Source: Pyrus communis (taxonomy: Eukaryota; Streptophyta; Magnoliopsida; Rosales; Rosaceae). Taken from it: DNA of 64,000 nucleotides. Positions within the stretch are counted from its first letter, which is position 1. Each line of letters opens with the position of its first letter. The translations under genes and the position numbers were made by a program. The stretch covers positions 10,955,997-11,019,996 of the forward strand of contig NC_084809.1 of the NCBI RefSeq assembly GCF_963583255.1. Reading direction: 5' to 3'. Below the pieces are notes generated by a model that saw nothing but the letters and a program-made list of their open reading frames with translations, searched no databases and had not been told where the DNA came from. Positions 11,281 to 23,660 of the stretch are shown piece after piece.

Positions 11281-12814
11281 CTATTTGGTAAAATTCCTCA
11301 TTCTTGAAATTATTTGATTTTCTAATGTTTCGATTAGCATATACTCTGATTGCGATTCCATATTCACTTCTTGTGATGGAAGGTATTCCAGTTAACCTTA
11401 AGTACATGTCTACCTTATTGCACTTCGTATTAATTTTGAAGCAGACATACAGTTTAGGTGAATCGCTCAAACATTTAAATTTTTAGTTTTGACATTTGAT
11501 GCTTCAATCACCTTACAAATACTTTGTTGAACGAATCTTTATTGTTGGTGGTTGATTATTCCGGAAGCTACCGTTGTAGCAAAATGTTATGCATTCAATC
11601 TAGTTATCCTATACTCTAGATTTGATAGATTTGTCTTGACCCTCAAATTCTTGAGTGTTATTTTAGCCTTCTTGACATAATTTTTTGCTAAATTTGAGAG
11701 AAATTCAATATGAATTTGCTCACTATGGTGTTGTGAACTGCATTGTTCGAATATATGGTATGTATGTCACTACTGCATCTCGCCGGGACACGTGGTTCAC
11801 TTCTAAGCCTTAGGAAGTCTTCTTGAAGGGTATGGGTACAAAGTTGTTGTTCGGTACCACACTTCACCCTTAGACTAACGACCATTATGAATGAACTATC
11901 CAGACCTTTGTGGCATGTTACGTTATCCATTCTATAGTTTTAGCATGATAATAGTATTTACTTATCTTTGTTAGAGTTGCGTGTAATTACGGTTACACTT
12001 TTGATTTTTGGGTACAGTAACATTTGAGGCGTTGTATAGAGATTTTATGCCTAACACATGATTGACAGAGGAGTATTGCGAAAAGGTATTCGAATAATCA
12101 AGATTATGATGTAAGAAATTGTGTACTATTGACGATGCCACCCGAAAGGGTAGTGCGGGAGTATGATCGAGGCTTTGATTAGTCGATGTGTGTGTATTTC
12201 CCAATGAGGGGAAAGATGGTAATATTGCACCCTCTTGAATTTTTCATTTGCTTATCGAGACAACAATGAGTTGTTGGTATTGCGGGCTGCAGACCGTAAT
12301 ATTGATAACTTATTTGTTGGATTCGTTAAGCAAGTGGATAGGTAGGCCTGTTTACGTTAGAATACTTATTTATTTATTTGTTATATATTTACCTATTTAT
12401 TGTTTACGCTTGACCCAAAGATACTACATACATACCTTCGGAGTACGTGATGCAACAAGTTCGTAGGTAAAAAATATTCTATGTTCAATTTAATTTTAGT
12501 ACAAATATTTTTAACTTTACGTTGTTATATATATGTGTATTTTGGCTTATTATACATATGTAAATACTTTCGACTCTATATTTTTATAAGAGGTATTATA
12601 TTATAGTATTATACTAGAGAAGAAGGAAAGTATGAGTTCGGGGGGCATGAAAGAGGAATCATTGCACTCCGATCGCTACAGAATGACATTCTCTTGTATG
12701 CAACCACTCTAGCTTGATTTCTTCTTTATGTATTTCCTTCTAATTTGAGTATTTTCTGTTTAGCAAATTATTTCAAATTTCGGGGATGGAATTTTTGTTA
12801 AGGTGGGTAAATTA

Positions 12815-15103
12815 TGACAACCCGTCCCTAATTTGACAATTTTATTAATTTTAAATGAGAGAATTGACAAAAATGCCCCTAGAGGCGAGGATGTTGACCT
12901 TCGTGGACCAGCGTATAGTGAGACGTACGAAACATTCTTTTGGCGTATCGTTGTAGTACTCGACAATACGAACGCGTAGGTATAAGCGAAATCAAATTTA
13001 GAGCTACGATAGAGATTTTATGGATTTACGAACGTGAAGGACGATTAGATAACTTCAATTGGGAGATATTTTGTGGCTTGTTTTATGAGACATATGGGGC
13101 CCATGCCCCAGGAACATGACATATCTTTGCCGTTACTGTTCAATAATTTTCCCTAGCGAAGGTGAGCCTCGAAACCAAACTAAACTTTCTTGGAGCACGT
13201 TTTAGTGTAGGATTATAGTAGTTTTGAAAGTCTATTACGATGGTTGAGTGCAGAAGCAACTAGGGGAAAACTTCCTAGATTTTTTGGTGGACCCGAAGCT
13301 TTTGCAGGTGTTTTTCAGCCACGGTTGTGAGCTAAAAAGGTATTAATCAAATCTCCATCCTCCGATTTTAATTTTGACACTTAAATGGTGAAGTCTAGTT
13401 ATGAATGGAGCTTGATCAGAGCTCTAGAGAACAAGCCAGCTCCAGCTTTCTCCTTCGTGGAATCTGGAGGCCCGTGACTAAAAACCTGCCCAACTCAGTT
13501 ATTAGGCCAATGATCCGTAACCCAAAACCTGCCCAACATAGTTGATGGGGCCAATCCAAAAACACTTGGCCTATTAACCCAATCCAACCCATCTAGGCAA
13601 TGCCCAACTTAAAAACCCAAGCCCAAGTCCAACTAGACCCAATTTCAATTCCTTGAGCCGACGCGTGGGAGCGTGTCATGGCTAGCACGTGGGGCATACG
13701 CACCTTCACCGGAGGTATTGTGCTCCGCCGTCGTCAAAGACAGTGTCGGGGAACTTTTCGGCAACCAAAATTGGCACGTGCAGTGGCGCTTGGCTTTCCG
13801 AGCAGCCCTCTTGTGGCGACATATGTAACGGTACATGGAAGAACCCAAGGTCCCTCCTTAAGTTTCTCAAAATCCGAATCTGCCGTCCATTTTTTGAAAT
13901 TTTATCGTTTTAAGATAGTTCTTTATTAGCTGTACTTTGTACGAAAACACGTAATTACATTACTATGTTATATTTACCTAAATGGTTTCGTTTCTAGGCA
14001 AAACGCATCGCAATGCTACGAGGCGGGTTCGACTCGACGACATGATCTGTGAGTGGATCTTTTCTTTGATATATACATATATTTATTTAGTTTCCATATA
14101 TGCATCTAATAATGAATTTTCTATATGGCTACCGTAATTAAATTATTTATAGAAAATGACGTAACGACAAGAATTAGGAAATCATTATAAATCCTATGGG
14201 ATGCCTTAGCTAAACTTATAGCTATGAATATTGTTATGTCGACTAGAATTATCGAATCATTATGGCATAATTATATTTGTGTTAAACTGCTCATTGGTTG
14301 CTGCACCGGTGTTAGTACTCGCCCAAGCCATGGCCAGTCTTTCACGTGTATGTGCACATCGCATCGTACGCTCACTTTGGATGCATTGTAGGTGCTAGTT
14401 CTGTCCTAGATTGCTATAGGCAATTAAGACTCGTATGTGATGTGCATAACACCAGTCTTCATGTGATTGTAGTACTAGAGCGTATATTATTGTTATACCC
14501 ATTCATGTTCATGTCAGAAAAACTCTGCATGAATTCATGTGTCAGCATGTGTCGATGAGCACTCAATATGATATGTTTGCTTATGCAAGATTATGTGACG
14601 GCGGACGTCATTTACTTACTTACGAAATATTGTGCTGTATTGAATTCTTTAGATGTTGCAAGCGACAGTAAGTATTTTCTTACTATACGTAGTATGTATA
14701 TTTTGGAATTCATACTTGTTTTTCAGCGAGGGGTTATTATGTTTTCGAAAAGGTTTTTACAAAGCTTTGTTTTTAGGCTCGCTCACCCTTATTTTTCGCC
14801 CCTCTAGGTTTTAGTGCTAAGCTTTTATGTTGATGAGGATTCTTGGCAAATATCAATATAGGTGGCTAACTTCGATGGTATAATTCTCATCCCACTTTAC
14901 TGTACTTTATTTATGCTCTGACATCACGTGTGAAATGAGTTCATTTCCACTCACCAGCGTACTCTTATATTTAGGCACTTTTAAGTTTAAAATTTATTTA
15001 CATTTTCCACATCACTACACTTTATGGCTTCGTCACCCTCCGAGTGTCGGCCAACACAACTCGATTCAGAGTCTAGGTGGACATTTATGGTCGGAGTGTG
15101 TCA
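12815..15103 (+). repeat. 3' LTR of the gypsy element (about 2.29 kb)
   Basis: It begins TGACAACCCGTCCC after a purine-rich 'aaggtggg', the probable polypurine tract, and ends GTGTGTCA. It matches the 5' LTR apart from point changes and the missing microsatellite block. Small frames inside it have matching frames in the other LTR and are not genes. Confidence 0.85.
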
Positions 15104-15109
15104 TTAGGT

Positions 15110-15193
15110 CATGCTATGATCCAGAATTCTTAGTCATTGAATCTTTGGCTAAGAAATAATGGCTCACGGCTAAGAATTTTGGACCATAGCATG
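15110..15193. repeat. Near-perfect 24-bp inverted repeat at the 3' LTR border
   Basis: Arm 15110-15133 (catgctatgatcc...) pairs with arm 15170-15193 (...ggaccatagcatg) at 22 of 24 positions around a 36-base loop. It starts seven bases after the 3' LTR end. It could be a tiny foldback element or the stump of a larger one. No target duplication is visible. Confidence 0.7.
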
Positions 15194-15682
15194 AGCCCAT
15201 TTGTTATAGTGTTTTTGGTTATTTTAGCCTTTCGTATAGTTTGATTAAAGTCTTACTTTGATCTTGTGGTATGATCAATTGTCATAATTTAATAATTTAA
15301 CCATTACAACATATTGATTGTCACTTAAAAAAATAAGTGTTTAATTTGAGTGCCTATAGGGGTGACATACGTGCGAACACAAGTTATTTTTACAATTTGC
15401 GTTTTCCTAGATTTCAGGGTTCAAGAAATTCGTTGTCACTTATCGTTCAATCTTAATTCAACGGTGAAGAAGAAAGAACAATAAAAAAGTTAAATGACAA
15501 CTTATCGTCAAATCAAGATCGAATGATGGATAACTACAATTTTCTTGAACCCTAGGGTCTAAGAACAAATATTTGAATTTTTACAATTCAACCAGTGTTT
15601 ATATCACAAGAAGCAAAATTATAGATTTAAAGTGAAAGTTCGCTAAAATTGCTTGAGCCAAAATTCTAATTTAGCTTTCTAA

Positions 15683-16292
15683 GACCATCTTCAACTCTTG
15701 GGTTAAAACCTATAATTTTTAGCCTATAAAATTTAGGTTTTAACTCAAAAATTGTTTTTCTGCTCCAACCATTCAGAGTTAAAATTTTAGCCTTATATTA
15801 TTAAAGAATAAATTTTGGCTATTTTTTTTTTCTTAAAGTAACTTTTTTAAAAGAAAAAAATTATGTAAACTATTCTAATTTAATTTTATGAATATTTTAA
15901 CCTAAACATATTAGATTCCAACAAATATTGAAAAATACTAACCAATACCATGACACTCGTGAAACACTATGAAAGAATATGAAACACATAAAATAATTTT
16001 TTTTTATTACATTAGCCGTTGGATTAAAATGTGGACCGATAGATCTTTTTTTTTCCGTTGGATTTGATCATATTAAATCTTAGCAGTTAAATTCAATGAA
16101 TTTATAATATAAAAAGAAGAAAAATACACATATATGGTGGGCCAATCCCACTAACTCTGGGGGAATCTTGGGCTAAATTTGCCCCATAAATGAATTTTGG
16201 GTTAAAACTCATATTTGCCCCAAGGGTTGAAGCAAGTTAAGATAAATTTAGAATCTAAAATTTGAGTTTTACTCTAAAAGTTAGAGTAGGTC
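15683..16292. mobile_element. PIF/Harbinger-like MITE, about 610 bp, TAA target duplication
   Basis: Left end GACCATCTTCAACTCTTGGG and right end ...TTAGAGTAGGTC form imperfect terminal inverted repeats that run on into 'ttaaaac' / 'gttttact'. The flanks are TAA on both sides (15680-15682 and 16293-16295), the TWA-type duplication of the PIF/Harbinger superfamily. It has no coding capacity. Confidence 0.65.
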
Positions 16293-16295
16293 TAA

Positions 16296-17665
16296 GAAAT
16301 ACATACAACTTGCAAGTATAAAAGGTTAAAACCAAAAAGACGTGATAAAAATTAGAGTGAGGAGCTCTCATCCACGTAATAGACAAAGTGACAAGTATTG
16401 TTCAGTAAAAATACGTCATGTGCTATAAGCTTCTATTTACAAATCTGAACTAGAGGATGTCTACCATTCATGTTGTTGTCACTCAACAATCTTTTCTTTG
16501 TAAAAGAACAAGTCCAAAACACCTAAAAAAAATTCATACCCGGAATATAAGTGGTATATCACGTGTTATTATATAAGTAAAGGAAAGTTTTAATTTTTTG
16601 AGTTGTTAGTTTTTTAATAACACGTAGTGTACCACTCTACGTTTCGATCATCTTGAAAAATCTCTTCAAAACACTAAGGACAAAAGCTATGCAATTATTA
16701 ATAAAATTCTTTATTCCACAACAATGTGACAACGGAAAAGAAACGATCCTCTTTGTGAAGATTCCGGGAATCCTCACATCGTGTTCGTTTATTGTATATC
16801 GTGCAGTCAGAAATCAATTTAAATATTTTTATTTAAAATTAAGGGGCTTTTAGATCCAGGTCCAAAAAATATAGTGTTTTTAGGAGTGGGTCCAGTTATC
16901 TAATTATATATTTTTATTTCTTTTATACTCATTTAATATTTCCTAAAAATATTAAAAATCAATTAAAATCTTTTAATATTATGCATTTTCCAACTCCAAA
17001 ATATCTTATAACAAAAAAAAAAAAAAAAAAAAAACTAATATACTAACATAAATCTATCTGCAAAACATTCTACCCTAACTCAAGTAGCAAATATATGAAT
17101 GTATATTATACCTATAAGTGAGATATGAAACCTAACTAAAAGGTAGAAAAAAAAACATGATATACCTACAAGTAAGACACATTAATCTATGACAGGTTGA
17201 CTATGAAAAAAAAAATTATCATATAGGTAGATAAATACAATTAACCTGTGATATAGGTTGATTATAAAAATTAAAATAAAATCTATAAATGGGTTAAAGA
17301 AGGAGGAAGAACAAGAAATAACAAAAATAAAAAAATAAAAAGAAATAATCAAAGAGATAATTAGGAAGAAATTTGATTTTTACAATAAATTTTTTCATTG
17401 AAGAGATAATTATTGATAATAGAATAATTAAATTTAAGGAATTGGACTTATTTTAATAAACTTGACTATTCCTACTATTGACTCAAAAAATTGGACTTAT
17501 AACAATATTCGATGAAAACTAGCTGGATGACGTACAATGAACGGATACGTTGTGAGAATTCTCATGATCCTCGTACAAAAGAAACCACCATAGCTATTTG
17601 TGTTTGCAGCTTCATTTTTTTCCATGCATTTTCCAACAGTGTCTGCTTTTTAAGTAAAGGGCTAA
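16296..17665. other. Intergenic, AT-rich, no gene seen
   Basis: The sequence is AT-rich with poly-A runs near 17013-17032 and a few diverged short repeats ('acatgatatacctacaagtaagac' near 17155 resembles sequence near 17110). Open stretches are short and have no recognisable motif. Confidence 0.6.
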
Positions 17666-17673
17666 TTGAAGTT

Positions 17674-17867
17674 GGAAAGGGATCCTCTTCGGATCCTTTC
17701 CATCAAATCCACCTTATCAATCAATTCAAACTCTTGAAATTTGATCTAACGGCTACAAACATGAGGCTCTTTTAAAAGTTATAATAACTTTAGCCGTTAT
17801 ATCAAATTTCAAAAATTCGAATTTATTGATAAAATGAATTTGATGGAAGGGATGGGATCCCTTTCCA
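17674..17867. mobile_element. hAT-like MITE, copy 1
   Basis: It starts GGAAAGGGATCC and ends GGATCCCTTTCCA, with an interior foldback around 'aaatttgatctaacggcta' and 'tagccgttatatcaaattt'. The flanks ttgaagtt and ctgaagtt fit an 8-bp target duplication with one mismatch, as in hAT elements. The same family recurs at 57646. Confidence 0.65.
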
Positions 17868-17875
17868 CTGAAGTT

Positions 17876-19167
17876 AATCAAGAGGTTTAGGAGATTCATG
17901 TAACGACATCAAAGGCGTTGTCGTTTACAGCAAGCGACCGTTTAAACTATTATTGGAGTCCTTTGTTGAGATATCTGATGGGAAAGACGACGTCAATTAT
18001 CATGGACTTTTGCATTAAGAGGACCCACGTCATAGAATTTCTTCGGACAAACACGTCGTAGAATAGATTGGGATAACAGCAAAGTCTAGAGAGGAAGAAT
18101 TTTTTGGGAATTTATTCTTAGTGGTCCATTATTCATATGAAAAATATATTCACCTAAAAAAAGAGGTAACATACGTCCTGAATTGTTATGATAGTTAGAG
18201 TTTTTTTCTTCACATATATCAAACGAGGTATATAAAAGATTGATGACAAGAAAGCCGTCTATAATCTAGGTCGCGTTTGTTATAAAAGATTAAACTGTAA
18301 GGGATAGTCCTATAAATTTAAGGCATATTGAAGATAGATGAGATTTTTTTTTTTCTTTTTTTTGAGGGGATTAGAAGATGATCAAACATGTAGAAAACTT
18401 ATTTATTCCAATACTACCATCTCGAGTAATCATTGTCCTACCTCAAGGGGCTAGTCTGGGATTATTGTATTATTTTTTTTTAAACTATTTCTGCTGTATT
18501 GTAAAAATAAATATATATGAAAAGAAAAAAAAAACAGCATATAAGTGTTTGGGTAAACTATAGTGTCAAGAGAGCTTTTAGCACAAGAAAAGATGGGGGT
18601 ATGATTGTCAAAATGAGTGTTTCAATTTTTTTGGGACAAAAATAAAAATTTCATTAATTAATATTGTTCATTTGCCTCTAATGAAAAAAATAAAAAATAA
18701 AAAAAGGTTTTTTTTGAGAAGCATGTGAGATGATTCTACTTTTTGCTGTTTGGACCCATGATTATTTATTCTTTCTAATCCAAACGTCAAAATTTTTTAT
18801 TCTTCTTAATCCAATCACGTATATGCATTGATTTTGAATGGGATAATTTAAAATACATGGATTAAGGCTGACTTCCATGGGGCTAAAATATTTCAATAAT
18901 TGAATGGTAATGACAGCAGAACTCAGAAGATAACTAGAAAGTGGAGGAAAAAAAATAAAAAATAAAAAAATGAATAAAGATTGAACAAAACTTACACGAA
19001 AGCAAACTGCATCACCTAAAGAGTAGTTGTTTGGTTCTTTAAATTAGAGAGGTGATATATCTCACCTAAAAGAAATACTTCTAACTTAAAGTCGCCTAAC
19101 ATTTGACTCTCTGTATCCTATCTTAAACCAGACACAAAATTAGGGCCATGTAAAGTTGACATTTGAT

Positions 19168-19211
<44 letters not shown>

Positions 19212-19225
19212 AAGAAACTCAAAGC
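17876..19225. other. Intergenic, no gene seen; (AT)n at about 19170-19208
   Basis: The stretch is AT-rich with T- and A-runs. The pieces 'taggtcgcgtttgttataaa' near 18268 and 'ttctaatccaaacgtc' near 18774 resemble MITE ends, but the arms could not be paired with confidence. A perfect AT dinucleotide run lies just before 19209. Confidence 0.5.
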
Positions 19226-19230
19226 CAAAG

Positions 19231-19663
19231 GACATCTCCAATAGAAGCTTTGAAACCATTAAAACCTCCTTTTAAAGAATCACTCTAAAAAAACTTATCT
19301 CTAACAAAATCTATGAAAGAGCCTATATAATAACAAAATGAACAGTTCCTCTTTAAGTTTACATAGCAATGCTCATAAGCTAAATATTAAAAAGGATAAT
19401 GCTAGGGAGACTAAATTTGCAGACTAAATGATGTGTCACAAATAATAAATAAACACGTTGATCAACACTTAGTAATAATCTAATTACCAACTTTCATATC
19501 ATTTAGTTTACAAAATTTAGTCTACACTTTTAGTCTTCCTAGCATTACCCAAAATAAAGAGTGTTGTAGGAGAGGAAAAGTTAAAGTGAGTAGATAAGAT
19601 AATTTTTTGACGTAGTTTACCCGCTAGACTAGCAAACATCTAACAAAATTGTTGGAGATGCTC
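19231..19663. mobile_element. MITE with a second MITE nested inside
   Basis: The ends 'gacatctccaat' and 'gttggagatgctc' are inverted relatives of each other. The interior is interrupted by the separate foldback element at 19394-19550. The host duplication could not be fixed, so the outer borders are approximate. Confidence 0.5.
19394..19550. mobile_element. Nested small MITE (157 bp)
   Basis: Left arm GGATAATGCTAGGGAGACTA and right arm ...AGTCTTCCTAGCATTACCC form long, imperfect inverted repeats that continue into 'aaattt'. It lies inside the 19231-19663 element and so is the younger insertion. Confidence 0.65.
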
Positions 19664-21665
19664 TTCAGTGACAGAGCCAGAAATTTATGTTAAGAGGGGC
19701 ACACTTTAGACTAAAATGGAAATAATATATATCTAAATTGTCTCTTTCTTTTGGTCACATTGGTATCAAATTCAAAGGTGAGTGACTATGCATTTATTCT
19801 TCATTATGCATGGTCAACTCTATCAATAGTTGAAAATAAAACATTAAAAGCACATCCATTTAGATTTCATAGATGATATAATAACGGGAAATGAGAAATT
19901 AACCAAAATAATAGTCTACAAGCAAAAAAAAAAAAAATGGTATATATGCAAGAAACAGAGAATATGATCAACAAATTATTATGTAACTGTAGTTTTGAAT
20001 CTTTGATTTAAAAAGTTAAAAGGCTTTGTATTTGTTGGATTGGAGTCAATTGGACTAACCAATACAACAAATTAATAGTTATGAGTCTACCCTAGTTTTA
20101 AAGTGGCTGTGCCACTTATGCTCTTGATAGGTAGAGAATTTAAGTAAGCCACATAATAAGTCAGTCATAATAATTTAATTACGAACTCATCATTTACAAA
20201 AGTTGAACTTAAAATTTCTTACTTATAAATAAATAGAAATATCAATAAATCATAATGTTACATGACATAAAAATAAGGTCAAATTGTAAGGAACATATTC
20301 TAATTATGTCAATCCGGAAATATATTCGAAGTCTGGATTCTTCAACACTTTTTAGGCCACTTATTGTTATGTGGGAAGGTGCTAAGTCTAGTTGGAAATC
20401 ATTGCCTCAAACCAACAGTATAAACAACGATAATAAAAGAAAAGATTTATATTTTATTAACCCTTGATTTTGATTGATGCCTAAACTTTTTTAAGAATAA
20501 ATAAATAAAATCTTGCTGATGCAGAACCAATCCTTGAGCAAGTGACATTTAGAAGCAATTGCACCGATTAAAAGTTGAAAAATTAAGATAACTTATTATA
20601 GTCACAATACACATCACAATTGAATGATCATGCAACATCACTCCCTATTATTTTACCCAACTTCTTTCCCCATCCAATAATATAATTTGAGAAATCCTAA
20701 AGGCATTCTTTTAAAGTAGGATTTTCCATAAACTCTATGCTACTTTATAGTTTAACGTCAATTCTTGTGCCAACATTATAAACATTATGTAAAAACATAA
20801 GGCGACAAAATGTTCATGAAAAGTCCAACTTTTGAAAAAATCCTCTTAGCATTTCTTATATAATTTTCATCGATATCATCTATTTCTTCCTAGCTACTAA
20901 TAGCTTTTTTCTTTTTTGGGTTTCAAACATATGAACACAAAAATTGGATCTATTTGGATGATTTTTTTTCTTGCTAACGTATCTCATCAAATATGTGTAA
21001 AAGCTTTTTGTTTATTGTTTTTATCTGTCACTTTGTATGAACATGAAAACAAAAACAAACAAAAAAACAAAAAACGTGACGTTTTTCCATTTTACAAACA
21101 AATCAAACTCATGGTGCATATGCATAAACTTTTCTTTTTATTGTTTTAATGAGTTACTCGAGTTTATCTAGTTGTCAATTAAGAATGAAAATCTCCTTAA
21201 GGATAAGGAGTCATATAATACCAAAGTTTTACAATGTATTTGTGCATGTAATACACCGGTGTATTATGTATTGTACGATTAAATTTATTTAACTGAATTA
21301 TTTAACCGTTCAAACACCAATACATCACAAAATTACTCAAACAGAAAATAAAGAAGGGCGGTAGCATCATCAACCAACAATCTAACTAGGGTTTCACCGG
21401 CAGCAAAAGGTAGAAGATAAGCAAGACGGCCCCACACCACCTATATTTACAAATATAATGCAAACTATGACAAGACCATTACCCCATCTCAATTTTCGAC
21501 CAATAATAAAAGCCATCTCAATAATTCAATTATTTATTTTATCTCTCTTAAACCTGCAAAACATAAAATAAACTCGAGCATCATTCCATTTCTAGTAGCC
21601 ACATTATCTTCTGTTCTTCTTCCTCTCCATCTACTTCTTGTTTCTGCAACATATATTTCACGTCA
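19664..21665. other. Intergenic / upstream flank of the plastid-protein gene
   Basis: No gene is seen. The sequence is AT-rich. The last few hundred bases are the presumed promoter and leader of the gene at 21666; a CT-rich stretch ('ctgttcttcttcctctccat') lies about 55 bases before the ATG and would suit a 5' leader. Confidence 0.5.
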
Positions 21666-22610
21666 ATGGCTGCAGCAACAGCATGTTGCTTTTCTCCTGC
21701 TAATTCTCTCTCCATCCAAAAATCTGGGCCAGTTTTAAAGCCTTTCAGCAGAGTTCTGAGGCTGAAAAGCAGTCAACTAACAGTGAAGATCAAAAACTCA
21801 ACCCTCCAGATCAGATCCTCCTTGAGAGAAGAGGTCAGTATTTTTTTTTTCTTTGAATTCTATAAAAATATAGAGTGAAATGGGATTATTATTATCTTTT
21901 AAATATAGGATTATGCGATATTAGTTCTTCAATGAAACTACGTTAACGTTTTTTTTTTTTTTATTTATTTATTTATTTTTATGTCAACAAAGATTTCTTG
22001 TTTATATCTGATATTCCTTTTTTTGGTTGTTGCAGGTTTTTGAGGATCGGTCCAATGGAATAATATGCTACAAGGATGACAGAGGGGAGATAATTTGTGA
22101 AGGGTTTGATGAGGGTCCTAGGTATCACCAACATAATCCAAGAACTCCTTGGCAACCCAGGTAAACAAATCTTAATCATATGTATTCTTAATCACAATCT
22201 TAATCACCAATCAACATTCTAACACAAGTAAAGTTCGATCATGACATATGAAATTGATCGGCTAGCAATTTTAACACTCCTCGTTTAGCTTCCTGCGCAC
22301 CAACTTCTACTCGCGACTAAAAAAAAACGTTTGCGAAATATTCAATTTAAAGCGCGGACAAAAAAAAAAAGAGAACAGTGTGTCACAATCGCTAGCCGGC
22401 TAGTTTCGATTCATCTGATTCTGATCTCTGTTTTTTATTTTTTTATTTTTTTTTGGCACAAATTACAGCAGAGACACAGAGATCTTTGATCATCTTCAAC
22501 AGAGGTGGATTAATTTCATAACAGGCACAGAATTGAGCCGTGGCGACAAAAGCAGTGTTTTTCTGCAAGAGGACATAAAAAACTGCAATGGCTTCAACAC
22601 TCTCCGCTAA
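21666..22610 (+). CDS. Predicted plastid-targeted small protein of unknown function, 144 aa, three exons
   Basis: Exons 21666-21833, 22036-22160 and 22469-22610 join in phase with GT-AG introns. The N-terminus (MAAATACCFSPANSLSIQKS...) is rich in Ser, Ala and Lys and almost free of acidic residues until about residue 54, like a chloroplast transit peptide. The mature part reads VFEDRSNGIICYKDDRGEII, then CEGFDEGPRYHQHNPRTPW, then DTEIFDHLQQRWINFITG and a Gly/Asn-rich tail ending GFNTLR. The split conserved-looking core and the clean splice borders show a real gene. I think it belongs to a small plant-specific plastid family, but I cannot name it. The third exon has two acceptors three bases apart (cagcag), so proteins with or without one Ser are possible. 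The function is unknown. Confidence 0.75.
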
Positions 22611-23257
22611 CCAGATCATGCCAAGTGTTCCCCAACAACTCTTGTCAACCATATCAACGGTTCCTAATTATAGTATGTAACATATAAAGAAACGCATATC
22701 CTTCAATCAATCATAAAATTGAATAACATGCATAAATGCAGTGTCTTTGAAGCACATTCTGTTTTTCTGTTTTTTTATTTTTTTATTTTTTATTTAACCC
22801 AGGACGTATACAAGGTCCAATTTCCAATCCCCTTTTTTGCACTCCGTTTTCTCGTATTTTAATGACACCTTTATTTAGTTGAAATGGAAAAAATCATATT
22901 CGAAAAAGGCTGAAAGAATAAATGAGAATGAAATCAGCTACTCTTACTAATTGATTTTTTAAATACTGTATTACAGAATATAATATGTAACTCACGTTTC
23001 GTATAAGTGAACATTACATAATTTTCTGACTAAAGTTGAAAAATAAAGAGTCTCAAGCATGGACGACAATTTGTTATCAACAAAATTTAACATAAGCATT
23101 AGACAATGAGGACAAATATCATATGCCTTTTGCACCCTACTTTTCCTTTTCTTCCATCACTCCCTGATTATTCATAAGACAGCTCCCCTATTATATTTCC
23201 ACTTACCAATTTTCTTTGATCAAAAGTTTGATCAACTTGCATTTGATCAAAAGTTTG

Positions 23258-23298
<41 letters not shown>

Positions 23299-23660
23299 AC
23301 ATGAATCTAATATACAGGTACACAAATCTAAAGGACTTTCACTGAACATAGATATTGTAATGCTAAATACATCAAGAATTATATTCCTTCCTACACAAGG
23401 ATTTAATGGGGAGGTCATCCAATACTATACCCCTGACCAAAATTTCCATGGCTTCAACAGCCTTCTTCTGCATCTTCTAGCAAAATAATCATGAATTTCT
23501 CATGTAAAACGAGAAAAGGCAAAACAATATACTTCTATACAAAAGAATTGGGATAGCGATATCAAAAAAGGGAAGGTAAATGAAATGAGGTAACAATTCA
23601 TGTGGCAGGGTCAATTCCTGAATGGCATGCTTACATGTACATGTGGATTGACTCCCAGCA
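22611..23660. other. Intergenic between two converging genes; (GA)n at about 23262-23295
   Basis: The plus-strand plastid-protein gene and the minus-strand FAB1 gene converge here, so both 3' ends fall in this stretch. A GA/CT dinucleotide run of about 34 bases lies near 23262-23295. No further gene is seen. Confidence 0.55.

Larger units (their letters stand above)
5887..15103 (+). mobile_element. Degenerate Ty3/gypsy LTR retrotransposon
   Basis: Two long, clearly homologous terminal blocks (5887-8549 and 12815-15103) both start TG, continue into 'acccgtccctaatttgaca', and end ...tgtca. Right after the first block lies TGGTATCAGAGC, the primer site complementary to initiator tRNA-Met. The interior reads, on the plus strand and through many stops, like gypsy pol. 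RT matches are 'NRVTIK' near 10.17 kb and 'LIDDFLIYISSE' near 10.27 kb, the counterpart of the catalytic box. The RNase H end is 'YDCTIVYHPGCANVV' near 10.95 kb, and integrase 'LTKSTHLLLVHRDY' near 11.23 kb. This RT, RNase H, INT order defines Ty3/gypsy. No frame is intact, so the copy is dead. A possible target duplication TTAGG lies at 5880-5884 and 15104-15108, but two extra bases sit before the left TG. Confidence 0.85.
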
